A DNA stretch of 64,000 bases, taken from contig SWDT01000003.1 of the NCBI GenBank assembly GCA_009193035.1, forward strand, positions 682,001 to 746,000, in the 5' to 3' direction. This DNA is from Halicephalobus mephisto (Eukaryota > Nematoda > Chromadorea > Rhabditida > Panagrolaimidae). A program made the translations under genes and the position numbers. Within the stretch, counting starts at the first letter, position 1. Each line of letters starts with the position of its first letter. Below, in pieces: positions 35,291 through 47,584 of this stretch. The notes beneath the pieces are model-generated. The model was not told where the DNA came from. It did no database searches and saw only the letters and a program-made list of their open reading frames with translations.

Positions 35291-37873
35291 CTAATCAGAC
35301 GCTGTTTTGAACAACATTGTCATTGGAGCAGATTCAGTCCCTGGGGCATCCATTAATTCCTCATTTTCCTCTTCTAACATCTGAGCATTACTGTAGTGCT
35401 TATGGGACGGAGCATACATGGACAGCAGCAGCAGGACGTAGATGTTCCACATGCCGAAGGTCCCGGTGAAGAAACCCGAGGTCGAGTGGGTCAAGATGGA
35501 GTCCCCGAAGTCGTCCCCGTGAAGTTGGCCTTCACCCCATTGTTTCATCACATAACTTACGATTGTCGACATTGCACAAATTACTGTAAAAATCATCAAA
35601 AATTTAAATCTATAAATAATGCCTTCTGTTTTGACTCTTCTCTGTTCGCTCAGCTGATGAAGTCTGGCCGATCTCTGGTGCTTGATCACTCGCCAAACTT
35701 GGGCCACTTTGAAACACAAAAATCCAAAATAAACAAATGCACAAATAAATGCCAAAAAAATAAAAAAATATGCAAATTTTGAACCTTGATCGCTCGACCA
35801 GATACTGTAAAACGGATCGGACAACTGCATTCCACGTTCTGCCAAATCGTAAATCAATAAAGCCCCTGAGGCAATTCCGATAAAAGACAAATTTTTCCAG
35901 TAATTGTAGAAGTTATTTCTTGAATTATCCCCGATCAAGTGTTCTCCAGCGAAAATCAGCCAGAAAGAGAAAAGTACGGTATAAAACAGGCCTTGTCTGA
36001 GATCGCTGATCAGAAGCATAAAAGGCAACCGGAACCACAGGGATATCCATTCTATCGGAACTAAAAAAATTAAATTAAAAACTTTTTAAAATTAAATTTA
36101 AAAAATTCAAAAATCCTTAAAAAATAAAAAACTTTAAAAATAAAATAACTTTTAAAAAATCTTTAAAAAGTAATTTTAAAATTTCAAAAATTTTACATTT
36201 TTTAAAATTCTAAAAAATTTAAACTTGGAATTTTGAAAATTCTAAAATTTCGAAAATTTTTGAAATTTCAAAACTTTAGATTTTCAAAGTTTCTGTAGAT
36301 TGAAAAAATTAAAAAATTACTTACAGTCCAGGATACAGAGACTGATGCCTAAGGCCATGATTGCCTTCTCGATGAGGTACTTCGGTCTGTTCAGAGCCTG
36401 AACTCTTTTGAAATACCACAAGTTGGCCAGAATAGCAAACGGAGAAATGAGCGTCTTCATCCAGAGCCAGATAGCCGTGAATCCTCCGTTCTGATGAATG
36501 GCGATCACCCTCAGATCCGAGATTAACCCGATTCCGCAGTTAGGTCCTTCAGGATCAGTCTTACATAAGGTCTTGTTCATCGGCAACCGGACATTCAGGA
36601 GATAAAACGGATAACTGTTAGTTCCAAGTTCGAAAAGGTCGATGGTGGAACAGTCGTAGAAGTACCCCGGTTTCCTTTTGCTCGGATCAATGTGGCACTC
36701 CAGAGTCCTTTGGATCTTCGTCGAGATGAAGTCGTTCCACGTCGTCGGGGAGTCCTTCTTCGTCCTGTACCCTAGTCTGATTTCGAGTTCCATCAAAGTC
36801 TTATCTTCTAAAAATCACCATATATAATAAAATAAAAAGTAATTTTCTTAAAATCGTATATAATAATATAAAAAATAATCTTCCTAAAATCACCATATAT
36901 AATAAATTTAAAAAAACAATCTTCCTAAAATCATAATAAATTTAAAAAATTATGTCAAGATAAAAGTTCTTAATTTTAGGAATTACTGTAGAATTTTAAT
37001 TTTAATTTTAAAAATTAACGTTGGCGAAACGTGAATATTGTCAATTTTGAACTTTTGGCGAAACGTGAGTATTGCCAATTTCGATTTTTAGCTTATTATA
37101 AAACTTAGAAATTAATTTTTCGTACGCAATTTTTGATTTTTTAAAGATTTAAAGTATTTTAGAAAATTAAAAAAATTACTTCGAGGAAGAGTAGGATTGT
37201 ACTCGATTTCGACATCGAGCATTCCGATGAGGAACTGGAACCACGGGGAATATTCCAGCTCCATCCCGTTCCTCGGATGCGGCATCTGGGCGATGAATAC
37301 GATATCCCTCATGTCGTCTGACTTCGGATGGTAATCTTCTAGTTTATCTACGAAATCGCATTTCTGAGGTCGAAGATGGAACCATTCCTTCGTTCTTCCG
37401 CCTTTGGCATCTGAGCACTTGGTCATCAAGAACTCCATCGAGGTAGACGGTTGAGGAGCTGAAAATCATCAAATTCAACAACCATACTGTAAAAAAACGA
37501 AATTTTTTAAAAATCATTTTTGAAAAACTTTAAAAATTTGTTTTTAGATTTCTAAAAATTCTAATTTTTCTTTAAAAATACTTTTTATTTTTCCAAAATT
37601 TCAATTTTATTAAAAAAAATAAAATTTTTATCAAATTTAAAAAATTAATTTTTTTAGTTTTTATTAGAAAATAAAAAATTATTTTAATAAAGTTTTTTAT
37701 TGAAAAATGAAAAATTATTTTTTTTTAGTTTTTATTGGAAAATAATTTTAATAAAAATAAAACTTACAAAACCATGCTCCGATGAGGAAAAAACTGATTT
37801 GGGCGAAAAATAAAATTCCCAAAATAACACTGAGTTTTCTGTTGCTCAAATTTTCGATTACCGCTCCTGTCAT
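35291..37873 (-). CDS. mig-14: Wntless/MIG-14, Wnt cargo receptor
   Basis: Complete Wntless ortholog, the multi-pass receptor that carries lipid-modified Wnt from the secretory pathway to the cell surface and is recycled by retromer. Minus-strand exons 37873-37768, 37458-37180, 36807-36325 and 36060-35291 join in phase to 545 residues, the family's normal length. The ATG at 37873 lies just after a spliced-leader acceptor (CGATTTCAG), so an in-frame ATG at 37933 is not preferred. Visible landmarks are MTGAVIENLSNRKL at the N-terminus, a first membrane helix, a long Cys-containing lumenal domain (exons 2-3, WFHLRPQKCDF and CHIDPSKR), then a block of helices with WISLWFRLPFMLLISDLRQG and a final helix WNIYVLLLLSMYAP before an acidic cytosolic tail. 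No damage seen. It converges with the neuropeptide gene. Confidence 0.95.
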
Positions 37874-37939
37874 CCTGAAATCGATCCATTTAAAGAAAAA
37901 AATAAAAATAAAGAATTTTTCGAAAATTTGCATTAGAGA

Positions 37940-38900
37940 TTAGAGAATCGCAAACAGAAGGCCTTGTTCACAAATATATCCTGTGAGAATTTTCCACAAG
38001 AAAAGTTGTTTTATTTTTATTCTTTTTCGAAACAATTCATATATCGAAATTAAATTTCTAAACTTACATTCGAAAATTAAAATCTAATTTCATAAAAAAG
38101 CAACTTTATTTTTATTTTTTAAAGCAATTCATATATCGAAATTAAATTTCTAAAATTATATTCGAAAATTAAAGTCTAATTTTATAAAAAAGTAACTTTA
38201 TTCTTATTTTTTTGAATAATTTATATATCGAAATTAAATTTCTAAACTTACATTCGAAAATTAAAATTTAATTTTGATATTTCTCTAAAAAATAACGTAG
38301 AAAATTCAAGAATTTTTTGTATTTTTAATTTTTCAATAAATAATCAAAGAATTGTGATTAATGTTGAAGTTCATGTAATTGTGAAAATTAATAATTAAAA
38401 TAAAAAATCCTAATTTTTTCGAAATTCAATATATGAAATTTTATATTTTTATTTAATTTTTTCATTTAAAAAATATTTAGTAAAAATCAAACGTAAATTC
38501 TAAATAAAAATTAAATTAAAAAATTTATTTTAATTCTTTAAATCACTTCCGAAAAATTCATATATGAAATTTCGTAATTTTGATTTTTTAGAAAAATTTA
38601 TAAAAAAACATAAAATTTAAAAAATATAATTTATTTTAAAAAATTTTTTTAAAGAAAATTTAACTCGTGATATATGAAATTTCGTAATTTTGATTTTTTA
38701 GAAAAATTCAAAAAAAAACAAAAAATTTTAAACATCTAATAAAATTTAAAAAATATAATTTATTTTAAAAAATTTATTTAAAGAAAATTTAACCAGTGAT
38801 ATATGAAATTTCGTAATTTTGATTTTTAGAAAAATTCATAAAAAAACAAAAAACTTCGAATATTTAATAAAATTTAAAAAGTATAATTTATTCGGAAAAA
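37940..38900. repeat. Tandem repeats upstream of mig-14
   Basis: A unit of about 93 bp with AATTCATATATCGAAATTAA, then ATTTCTAAACTTACATTCGA, repeats near 38034, 38126 and 38217. A second unit with ATATATGAAATTTCGTAATT, then TTGATTTTTTAGAAAAATTC, repeats near 38560, 38670 and 38798. Both contain CATATAT-type motifs. The block occupies the likely mig-14 promoter side. Confidence 0.7.
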
Positions 38901-39154
38901 TCACTCAAAATAAAACTTTTTCCTTTCTTAGATCCAGTAAAAATTGATTTTGTGGGGCAATAAATAACCAGAAATATCGGATTGGAGAAAAACAAAGGCC
39001 AAAGAATTCAAAAAGGCCGAGTTTTAGGGCGAGTTGCGCCGCTTCAACGAGCAAAAGTCGTAAAACGTTCGAAGAACGACTTTTGGCAGACAAACAAAAC
39101 CAATTTTTCTAAATGACCTATTCAAGTTTTTTATAAATTAAAAAAATTCGATCA

Positions 39155-39358
39155 ATGTGGAAATACTGGCATTTGTTTTCGGTTATTCTTTGTTTGACTG
39201 GCATCGACCGCGCGCAGACCCGAGTGAAGGTGATTGATTGTCCCGGGTCCGGAAGATTTGGCTTTTATCAGGGATTAAAATTTGCATCGATTTTTTCAAC
39301 TTTTCTTCTTAGCATCTATTTCATATATTATTTCCCACAAATCTTAGATATTTTCTAA
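39155..39358 (+). CDS. Possible small secreted or membrane protein
   Basis: A 67-codon open frame starting with a plausible signal peptide (WKYWHLFSVILCLTG), then VKVIDCPGSGRFGFYQG and a second hydrophobic stretch. GC content is higher than in flanking DNA for the first 100 bp. No spliced-leader acceptor precedes it and no family is recognised. It may be a real small gene, a first exon of something larger, or chance. Confidence 0.25.
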   Translation: MWKYWHLFSVILCLTGIDRAQTRVKVIDCPGSGRFGFYQGLKFASIFSTFLLSIYFIYYFPQILDIF

Positions 39359-39959
39359 AATCTAATGTTTAAAAATTAAATAAAATTTTTAAAAATTAAA
39401 TAAAATTTTTAAAAATTGAATAAAAAACACGATCGGGTCGGATAAGGATTTTAGAAAAAATAAAAAGTTTTATAAAATTAATCCTCGATGAAGGAGATAT
39501 AGTGCATTATGAAATCGACTCTCACCACGATAATCTTTGAAGATATTATGAACTTGGTTTATCCTAAAATTTAAAAGAACTCTTTCTTGAAGGTAAATTT
39601 TGAAATTTCGGTCAAATAATTTTAAAAAATAAATTTTATAAAATGCGAGATCAACTTGCTCCAAGATAGCCGAATGATCGTTACGAATTTGATAATTCAC
39701 AAATAGAAGTAAAAATTCACATTAACAGTGAATTTAAGAAAATAAAAATTCACATTAAAAGTAAAAAATATAAAAATTCAAGTTGAAATTAAAAAAAAAT
39801 AAAAATTTTCGATCGAATAAGAAGAAGAAAGTGTTACGAAATTGGGAATCGGCTCCTACCGCGACAGTTCCTGAAGACCTGAGAGCCTCAGTTATTTGAA
39901 TCATGAATGGAAACCCATTCCAAAAAGAGATCGAGATCAACTCTCACAGCGAAAATCCC

Positions 39960-41080
39960 TGACGATCAAGACAACATTCTGGAACGTGAGTGGAATTTCG
40001 CGCCAAAACAGCTGAGCCTAAAAGTTTGTGTCATTGATTTCTGTTTTATATCGTTGTTATAGAAGTATTCACTGTGGGACGAACTTGTTTTAGAAGAGTA
40101 CCCCGTCGATTGAGCCCCGGAGGAATGCCGCAATAAGATGCACTTAACGGAAATGGAGTATCAACTATCCCAGAAGGCAAACCAATTCAGAACAGAGATC
40201 GATATATGAATTTCCTTGAAGCTTCAGAATAAGAAATCAAGGACGTTCGACGACTGGACTTTAATTTTCTGGATGCATTTCGGCATTCGACTATTCAAGT
40301 AAGCAATTATTTTTAATTTATTTAATAAATAATTCCAGTGTGATTTGATGCGCAAATGTTCGCCGAAGAATCGATGACATGTCAAAGTGATGACGACCAG
40401 AATGAATATTTTCTAAAATTGTCAACCTGACGACAGTAATTCCGGTATGTTTTTTGTACGTTAACTCATTGAATTAATTAATACCAATACCAGGAGTCAA
40501 GCAGATCGAAGGAAAACTGATTGTTCAGGAAGTTCTACTTTTAGAAGCAAGTGAAGGTCGTTAAAGCCTAATAATAGCTGTTAATCGAAGTTCAGCTAGA
40601 CCATAGTCGAGGATTCAGAAGATATATTCAAACGGAAGGAATTAAAAGATATATTTCAGTTTTAAAGACAAAGAGCCAATAGATATTTCTTCCATGTTCA
40701 AAAAGAAAGAATCAGAATACGTGAATCTCATTCATTTTTGTGAAGAGAGAATCAGAAGACAACAAGTTTATGCAAATTCAAGTAGTAGGAATCGGAAAAC
40801 AGATTTCATCTGTGTTCAAGTAGAAGGATGATCCCTAAAGTTACTCCAGATCTTTTCGTGAATCCAAGAAGTCTGATCTGCAGTTTTCCAAGATTTCTAA
40901 CCTCGAGCGACAGTTTTCTGAACTTCAACACAATTTCTAATTTTTTCTGTTTTCCAACTCTAGCTCAACTTCCCAGGTCCAATTAGGGATTTCATCAGCA
41001 AAACCAACTGCAACCTATTCAGATGAAACGGAATTCTGAACTTGAAGACGAGAGCTTGAATGTAAATCTGTCTTCATATT
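39960..41080 (+). ncRNA. Candidate spliced noncoding transcript
   Basis: This stretch is clearly less AT-rich than its surroundings and contains three good intron signatures on the plus strand: about 40052-40088 (GTTTGTGTC to TTATAG), about 40298-40338 (GTAAGCAATT to ATTCCAG) and about 40446-40493 (GTATGTTTTT to ATACCAG). The exons between them have stops in all frames, even after joining. It could be a noncoding RNA, a decayed gene, or coincidence. Boundaries are approximate. Confidence 0.3.
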
Positions 41081-41758
41081 TCCTAATGTTTAGTCAAGTT
41101 GTCATTTTTTAATTCATAAAAATGCACATTTTCAAAGGGGAATTTTTCCCAAACAAAGATTGGAAAAGGATTAACAGGGAACTGATTGGATCGTTATTTC
41201 TCGCTTAGCTGTAGCAACAAAACCACTTTTCAACTTTTTCAAACGAAAAAATTAGGAAATACGTGGAAATTTTTTGAACATTGAATTCATGTGGAAGTTG
41301 TTTTTTGATTTTTTTCCGGGAAAAATATTTTCACTTTTTACATATTCTAATTTTGAAGCTTTATGGAATTTTTTCAATGTAAAATCTTACTGTTTTCGGT
41401 TTCAAGTGAAAAGTTTAAAAAATTCCAGTCGAGACTGTTTTGTAACGGAAATTTTTAAATGTCATCTTGGTTGGAAATTTCTGCTGACCAGATTTGTGTC
41501 ATTCAGACAGAGTGATATGTGATATCTCCACCCGATCTCTAGACACTTAAAATTTAATTTTTTTTACAAAATAAATATTAAAAATCGCCTTAGGGTTTTT
41601 TGAAGCTTGTAAACTTTTAATTCTGGAAATTCCCTAAATTACCGTAATCATTGGTTTTTCAGAATCATCAGATGGAAGCATTTTCTAAAGATTACTGTAA
41701 CTGTGAAAGATTTGAATTTTAAATAATCCGATGATCGGATATTTAGAAAAATAATAAA

Positions 41759-43792
41759 ATGATATTTAATCAAAGAAATATTTCTTATATTTTGGTTTTT
41801 GTGATTTTTATTTTTTATATTTATAGTTTAAGCCGGAAATATGATGGTTAGTTTATTCATTTTTTAAATTAAATAATTTTTAAAGATATTTAAATTGTAA
41901 AATTATTTTAAAAATATTTAAATATTTAATTCATTTTTTTATTTTTTTAAATATTTAAATGTAAAATTACTTTTTTTAAATATTTAAATATAAAATTATT
42001 TTTTTTTTAATATTTAGAAAAAAATCAAAATTACTTAATTATTTATTTTTAAAATTCATTTTAAAGTTGGTTTTTAAAATTTTATTCTTTGTGAATTTTC
42101 TTAATCGAAAAACTTAAATAATTATGTAACTTTTTACTTAATATGTGAATAACTAAAAAATTATATAATTGTTTTTAAAATATTTAATTGCTTTACTAAT
42201 TTCGTAATTATTTTTGTAAATACATGACTAATGATATAATTATATAAATATTTAACTAATTAGACAATTTAAGTAATTATTTAAATAATTAAATAATTAT
42301 TTATTTAAGTGTTTATCTAATTGTGAAATTACGGACTTAATTTTTTAAAAATTTATTTACTTAATTCATAATTTTCGTATTTAATGAATGAATTATTTTT
42401 AAAATTATTTATTTTTGAAATAATCTAAATTTTTTCTTTTTTAAAATTACTTAAATATTTATTAATGAATTATTTTTTAAATTATTTATTTTCTAAATAT
42501 TTATTAATGAATTATTTTTTAAATTATTTGATTATTTTTAAAATTATTTAATTATTTAATCAATTAATTGTTTATTTATGAATTTAAACATTCAATTGAT
42601 TAAATAATTATTTAATTAGAAAATTAAATATTTAATTAGTAATATTATTTTTTAAAATATTTAAGTTTTATTTTTAATTTTATTATCTAATAAATTACTA
42701 AATCATTTATTTTTATATTTATTTAATCATTTAATTTTTTAAATAATTTTTTAATTAAATAATTTTAATAATTATTAGATTTATTATTTTAATTTTTAAA
42801 TAATTTAAGAATTTCAATAATTATTAGATTTACTTTAATAAAATTACTTTTTACTAATTTAGTAATTTCAATATTTCAATATTTATGATATTTGTTATTT
42901 TGATATTAAAGTAATTTTTAAATTTAAGAATTTGAATAATTATTAAGTTTATTATTTTGATATGAAAGTAATTTTTAGTGATTTTAATAATTAATAAGCC
43001 ACTACAGTATCCTTGGGAAATTTCGCAAAAACTTATCTAGAAGCTTTGAATAATCTTTGTAATTTAGGAACCGCTCCAGAAGTGGATCCAGAAACGATCG
43101 AATTTTACAAATCCAAAATTGAGTTGAGGAATTACTACTTAATGTTGGTCCAGGATTTCCCTGTTTTGTACAGTATCCTTGTGCCTGAGGTGCACTGTAG
43201 GAACTTGGTCAAATTCGGGGACGTTGTTGATGGAGGAAAATGGGTCTGTAATCCTCTTAAAATCGAGGATTTTGACAGATGTACCGTATACTCCCTGGGA
43301 ATCAACAATGAGATGAGTTTCGAAATTGAGTTTCAAAAATTTACAAAAAATAAATGTTTTTTAAGAAGTGTCGACAAGGATGAACAAAAAGAAGGTACTG
43401 TAGAAGCTGTCAAGAACTGGAATGGGGTTTTGAAGCAGGCAATGATCGGTCCGAAAAGTGGAAAATCCGAAAACAAATATACTGTAGGGGATTTGATGAA
43501 GGAATTTGAAGACGAAAAAATAGATATTTTAAAAATTGACATTGAAGGAAAAGAATTCGAAATTGTTGATGAATTAAATTCAATTTTGAGTTGTCAGATT
43601 CTCGTCGAAGTCCATGGAAATACTGTCTTCGATACCGTAATTTTCCTTCAGAAATTGTCCAAAAATGGATATTATTTATTCCATCACGAAGTTAATGCAT
43701 TTTATCCTCAGTATTGTGAATACAGTTTTATCCATGAAAATTGCTTCAAGGATTACGGTATCACTACTATTTATGGAAAATTTCTTTCTTAA
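41759..43792 (+). CDS. Membrane-anchored FkbM/METTL24-like methyltransferase
   Basis: Predicted SAM-dependent methyltransferase of the FkbM (Methyltransf_21/METTL24-like) superfamily. Exons 41759-41846 and 43008-43792 join in phase 1 to 290 residues. Exon 1 supplies a short cytosolic start and a single signal-anchor helix (ISYILVFVIFIFYIYSL), so the enzyme is probably a Golgi-type type II membrane protein. Exon 2 has the family start RNLVKFGDVVDGGKWVCNP, a middle segment VYSLGINNEMSFE (the SAM-site-like position), and the hallmark DILKIDIEGKEFEIVDEL near residue 200, then ILVEVHG. The substrate is unknown; related enzymes may act on glycans. Exon 1 is short and AT-rich, so its inclusion is the weaker part. 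The 1.16-kb intron is almost pure A/T. Confidence 0.8.
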
Positions 43793-44555
43793 AAATAATG
43801 TTTAAAAATTAAATAATTTAAAAATTAAATAAATTTAGAAATTATATAAAACTTAAAAATCGAATAAATTTCAAACATTAAATAAAAATTAAAAATTAAA
43901 TATAATCTACTATTATAATAAAAAGAAAAGTACGACAGTTTATAAATAAAAAATTTTTGGATTTTTTAATTGGAGATATTAATTTAAAAAATTAACTTTG
44001 ACTGATATGAGATATAATTGACGAGTTAGACAGGAGCAATTCTGGCAGCTTGCAGGCAGAATAGGACATGGGGACTTGCATCGAAGGTACACAGGAGATG
44101 ATACCCACTACGTCAAAGGAGGTCTTCCTCTCAGGGTCTATCACATTCAAGAACATCCCCCAAACCCTAAGGCTCTATTGTGCCTGAGAATATCTTTCCC
44201 CAAACTCTCAAGATTTATTGTGTCTGGAAAAATCTCTAAAATCAAGAAACCTACGAAATTCAAAACCTTCCAAATCTCTAAAATCCAATTTTTATATTTT
44301 TAAACCTAATTCGATCTTGGATTACTGTATTTAGGGGAAATTATTTTTACATCAATAAAAAATTACTTGAAAATGTTATCTTTCTAAAGAGATTGATTTT
44401 TTATTGATTAATTTTATGAGGAGAATAATGGACTGATAACTTGTAGTTGACAAAAAAAGTTTTTGTTGGTTGATTTTTATCGTTTATAAATCATGTAACT
44501 TAGAATTTAATTTAATTTAATCGACGTTTTTCAGGATTTGTTTTTGTTCAGAAAC

Positions 44556-45667
44556 ATGGCTGAAGGAATAATGGTAATTTATCTTCACAATTGTACCTAA
44601 GAATTATTTTTTAATCTTTCGTTCGGACCAAATGAATTTTAAATTTTCATTTTTTCGATGATTTTTATATTTTTCGAATCAGTATTTTTAGAATAATTTT
44701 AACTTCCTGAATTATTTAGCAAATAAGAAAAATTAAAGTTTCCAGGTCTCGAGTGGAAAATTCACTTCTTTTAAGTGATTTAGGATTAGTTTATGATTGA
44801 CGAAATTCAGGTAACTTACAAGTCGATGAAAGTGGACGAGTCCAGCACCGAGTTGACTTGCACAGGGATCCTCGAGATGAAGTTCGAAGGCAGATGCATG
44901 ATCCTCACTGTCTTCACTCGAGACAAATCTGATTCCTCGAATTCGGACGAAAAAAAGAGAGTTTTGACGACGGAGAAACTGTAAGTTTGTTTTTGGAGTA
45001 CTTACTGAGAAATCGAGCTTACAGTACTGGCAGATACGGAATCATACAGGACGAATGTACCGACACCATGCTTGTCATCGAACGACCCGGACGGGAGGAC
45101 AACCACAACAGAATGGAAATCCACTTTCCGAACAAAAATGAATTTGACAAACACAAGAAAAACATGGAAAAGATCTTGAGGGGAAAGCTGAGAAGAAAGG
45201 TGACCACTGAAGTTACGAAAGTCTCCAAAACCGACCCTCAACCACAAGATCCTTCTTCTTGCTCAAAAAATAAAACTGACCGAATATCCACATCGTTGAC
45301 ACCGTCATCGGATGGTGTTCCATCTGATTTCAATCCTTATCCAACTCCAGAAAATGAACATGGAGAAATTTTTACAAAATTCATAAATGATTCTCAATCG
45401 CCAAAAAGTCAAAAATCCGAAGTTAGACTTGAGCCAAATCAGGACTTGTCGAATCCCATGTTCACGAGTCTTCAGGACGAGCTTAAGTATTTTAATAAAA
45501 ATAATATGAGAAAAATTAATCAATTTGAAAATACTCCGTTATCTCCACAAAACCGGACATGTTTGAATCCATCAAATACGGTAATAGTTAATTTACAAAA
45601 AAGGAATTTCCCGTTGAAAATCGTACTTTTAAGATGTTTCGTAATACTCAAAGTCCATCTACGGTAG
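44556..45667 (+). CDS. Beta-thymosin/WH2-motif protein, duplicate copy A (truncated)
   Basis: Copy A of a duplicated gene. Exons 44556-44573, 44811-44980 and 45025-45667 join in phase to 276 residues, using a spliced-leader acceptor TTGTTCAG just before the ATG. The first 130 or so residues match copy B almost perfectly (ELTCTGILEMKFEGRCMILT, IQDECTDTMLVIERPGRED, RMEIHFPNK) and look like a compact beta-rich domain that I cannot name, possibly PH/WH1-like. After TDRISTS the copies diverge: the long proline-rich stretch of copy B is missing here, one thymosin-like motif remains (LQDELKYFNKNNMRKINQFE), and the frame ends in QKRNFPLKIVLLRCF. A second open frame of 187 codons starts 33 bp earlier in another phase and has similar Ser/Pro/Asn composition. 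The ending is therefore probably due to a frameshift. Likely a decaying or re-shaped paralog. Confidence 0.6.
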
Positions 45668-46197
45668 CTATGGAAGGAAACATGGCCTATATTCAGATAG
45701 CAACCCGACGACGACCAGATGTCCTAAATTTTGAGGATCAATTTCGAAGAAAGCAAGATTCTGAAAATCGATTTCAGAGAAATGAGAATTATGAAGGTCA
45801 ACTTCGAGAAAATCGAAATTCTGAAGATCAATTTCGAAGACGTCAGAATTCTAGATCAGATGACCATGTTGATGACATTAGTCGAAATAATATTCCCAAC
45901 AAATCCGAAAAAATTCAAATTCCCCCATCACCACCGCTTCGGAAGCAAAAAAACTCTTCAACTACGACTCCTAGTCCTACAATACTTCCTCAAAATACCC
46001 TAAATCAGCGTACTGTAATTACGGAAGGAAACACACCGCATGTTCAGACGAGATCCCAACTAGAAAAAAGTTCAAAACTTAATTCCAAAACCCTAGAAGT
46101 CAGAATTTCACCAGTTCCTCCTGTTAAGCCCAAATGGCTACTTTCGTGGAAACCACAAGAATCTCCCAAAAATCCTCAAAATTCACAAAATTCTTGA
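45634..46197 (+). pseudogene. Frame-shifted 3' part of thymosin-motif copy A
   Basis: Open frame of 187 codons overlapping the end of copy A in another phase. It has a charged repeat, (Glu/Asn)-Ser/Tyr-Glu-(Asp/Asn/Gly)-(Gln/Arg)-Phe/Leu-Arg-(Arg/Glu), four times near its start (FEDQFRRKQ, YEGQLRENR, SEDQFRRRQ). A Pro/Ser-rich part follows (IPPSPPLRKQ and PVPPVKPKWLLSWKP) that resembles the composition of copy B's downstream region. It has no start context of its own, so I read it as the remainder of copy A beyond a frameshift near 45580-45630. Confidence 0.4.
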
Positions 46198-46464
46198 AAT
46201 CTCCAATATTCTCAAAATCCACCAGCAGAAGTCATACAAAAACACGAAAAGGTAATCAAAATGAAAAAATATTTTAAAAAATAAAAAAATTCAAAAATTA
46301 TTTAACAAAATAAAATATTTTAAGAAAAAATTCAAATGTTAATTTAATCTTTTTAAATCCTATTTTTATTTAAAAGTTTATAGTTGAAAATTTATTTTTG
46401 TTTTAAATTTTTTTAACTTTTATATATGAAAATTTATTTTTACTTTAAATCTTATATTTGAAAG

Positions 46465-46618
46465 TATAAAGGCCGAAGGGCTACCTCAGACACCAGTGTG
46501 TCATTCCTCATTTATTGTCTATTCTGTGTGTCCCTAATAATAATAAAGTATTAATGATATACTCTATTCGGGGTTCTTACGTTCCGGTTCATCATCAACC
46601 CCAACACTGGCGCAGTCG
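46465..46618 (+). promoter_or_regulatory. LTR-retrotransposon R/U5 end and tRNA-Ser primer site
   Basis: A TATA box (TATAAA, 46465), a polyadenylation signal (AATAAA, 46542) and an LTR end in AACA at about 46606 are followed at 46608 by TGGCGCAGTCG. That is the complement of the 3' end of tRNA-Ser (CGACTGCGCCA), a typical primer-binding site for Ty3-type elements. The LTR's left boundary and the matching 3' LTR were not found. Confidence 0.65.
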
Positions 46619-46691
46619 CTCATCAAGGACCTGATCAAGTCACTCGTGATTCAATTGTCGAATTCTCTCTACTGGTGTCATTTCATTCATC

Positions 46692-47297
46692 ATGCCCGCG
46701 GACGAAGATACCACAGAAGTTCTCCAGAAGCTGACAATCATCATTTCCCAGTTAGCCAAGTCTGACAATGACTCCACAACAGCAGCTCCGCAAGCCCAGT
46801 CCTCAATTACCATTTACAATCAACTCTTGATAAGAATAGAGAAGTATGAATACGAAGCTAATGGAAATATTGTCCCGTTTGAATTTTTGTATGAACGCTT
46901 TAAGCTTATTTTTACACAAGAAGCCAAATCCCTGAACATCAGCCTCAAAACTCGTCTTATTCTCGACAAGTTAGAGAATTACGCATATTGTGGATTATCT
47001 AATTCTCTGGCTCCTAGGAAACCTGAAGAGGAAAAACAAGATTTAATCATTTCAACACTTATGGAGCGATTCAAGAATAGAAAATCAGTTTTACGCAAAC
47101 GAGTGAATATTCTCTTCTTTCGCCTTGATGACTCCCTCTCGTTCGCTCAGATGGCAACTCAAATCAACAAGAATGCCGTTGATTTTTACTTACATTCCTT
47201 AGATGATGAACAGCTCGGAATTCTTATGTTAATTCTGGCGTTCTCGTTTGCTTTATCAATTCGAAATGAACGAGTGAAGGAAATGGCTCTTAGATGA
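46692..47297 (+). mobile_element. LTR retrotransposon gag-like ORF, pol lost
   Basis: A 201-codon frame begins 74 bp after the primer-binding site. It is helical and charged, like the N-terminal Gag region (DUF7083-like) of nematode and arthropod Ty3-type elements: EVLQKLTIIISQLAKSDNDS, YNQLLIRIEKYEYE, FEFLYERFKLIFTQE. It stops at 47297, and no nucleocapsid zinc knuckle, protease or reverse transcriptase follows. The remainder appears deleted or replaced by the piggyBac fragment. Assignment rests on the leader arrangement plus sequence style. Confidence 0.6.
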
Positions 47298-47584
47298 CTG
47301 CAAAAGAATCCAACAGGGAAATTCGTTAACATGTAGACGACAATACGAAGTGTTTACGTCCCGTAACTTTTTTATTTTTAATTAATTTTGATGAAATGTT
47401 GAATTTCTTATGTTGAATATTACATTTAGGTTACAAATAACCTATAACTCTCTTGGGAACAGCTGATATCTATTAGTTAGCTAATTTCTTATAGACAAAA
47501 TTGGATAATTCTTTTTATGTAAAATTACTTTTTTTCTTATGTCTCAAAAAACAATATAATGACAACATAACTTTTATTACAACT

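Noticed and set aside
44987..45024. Upstream start for thymosin-motif exon 3
   Set aside because: The first residues are intron; an acceptor at 45024 and matching copy B support the spliced form.
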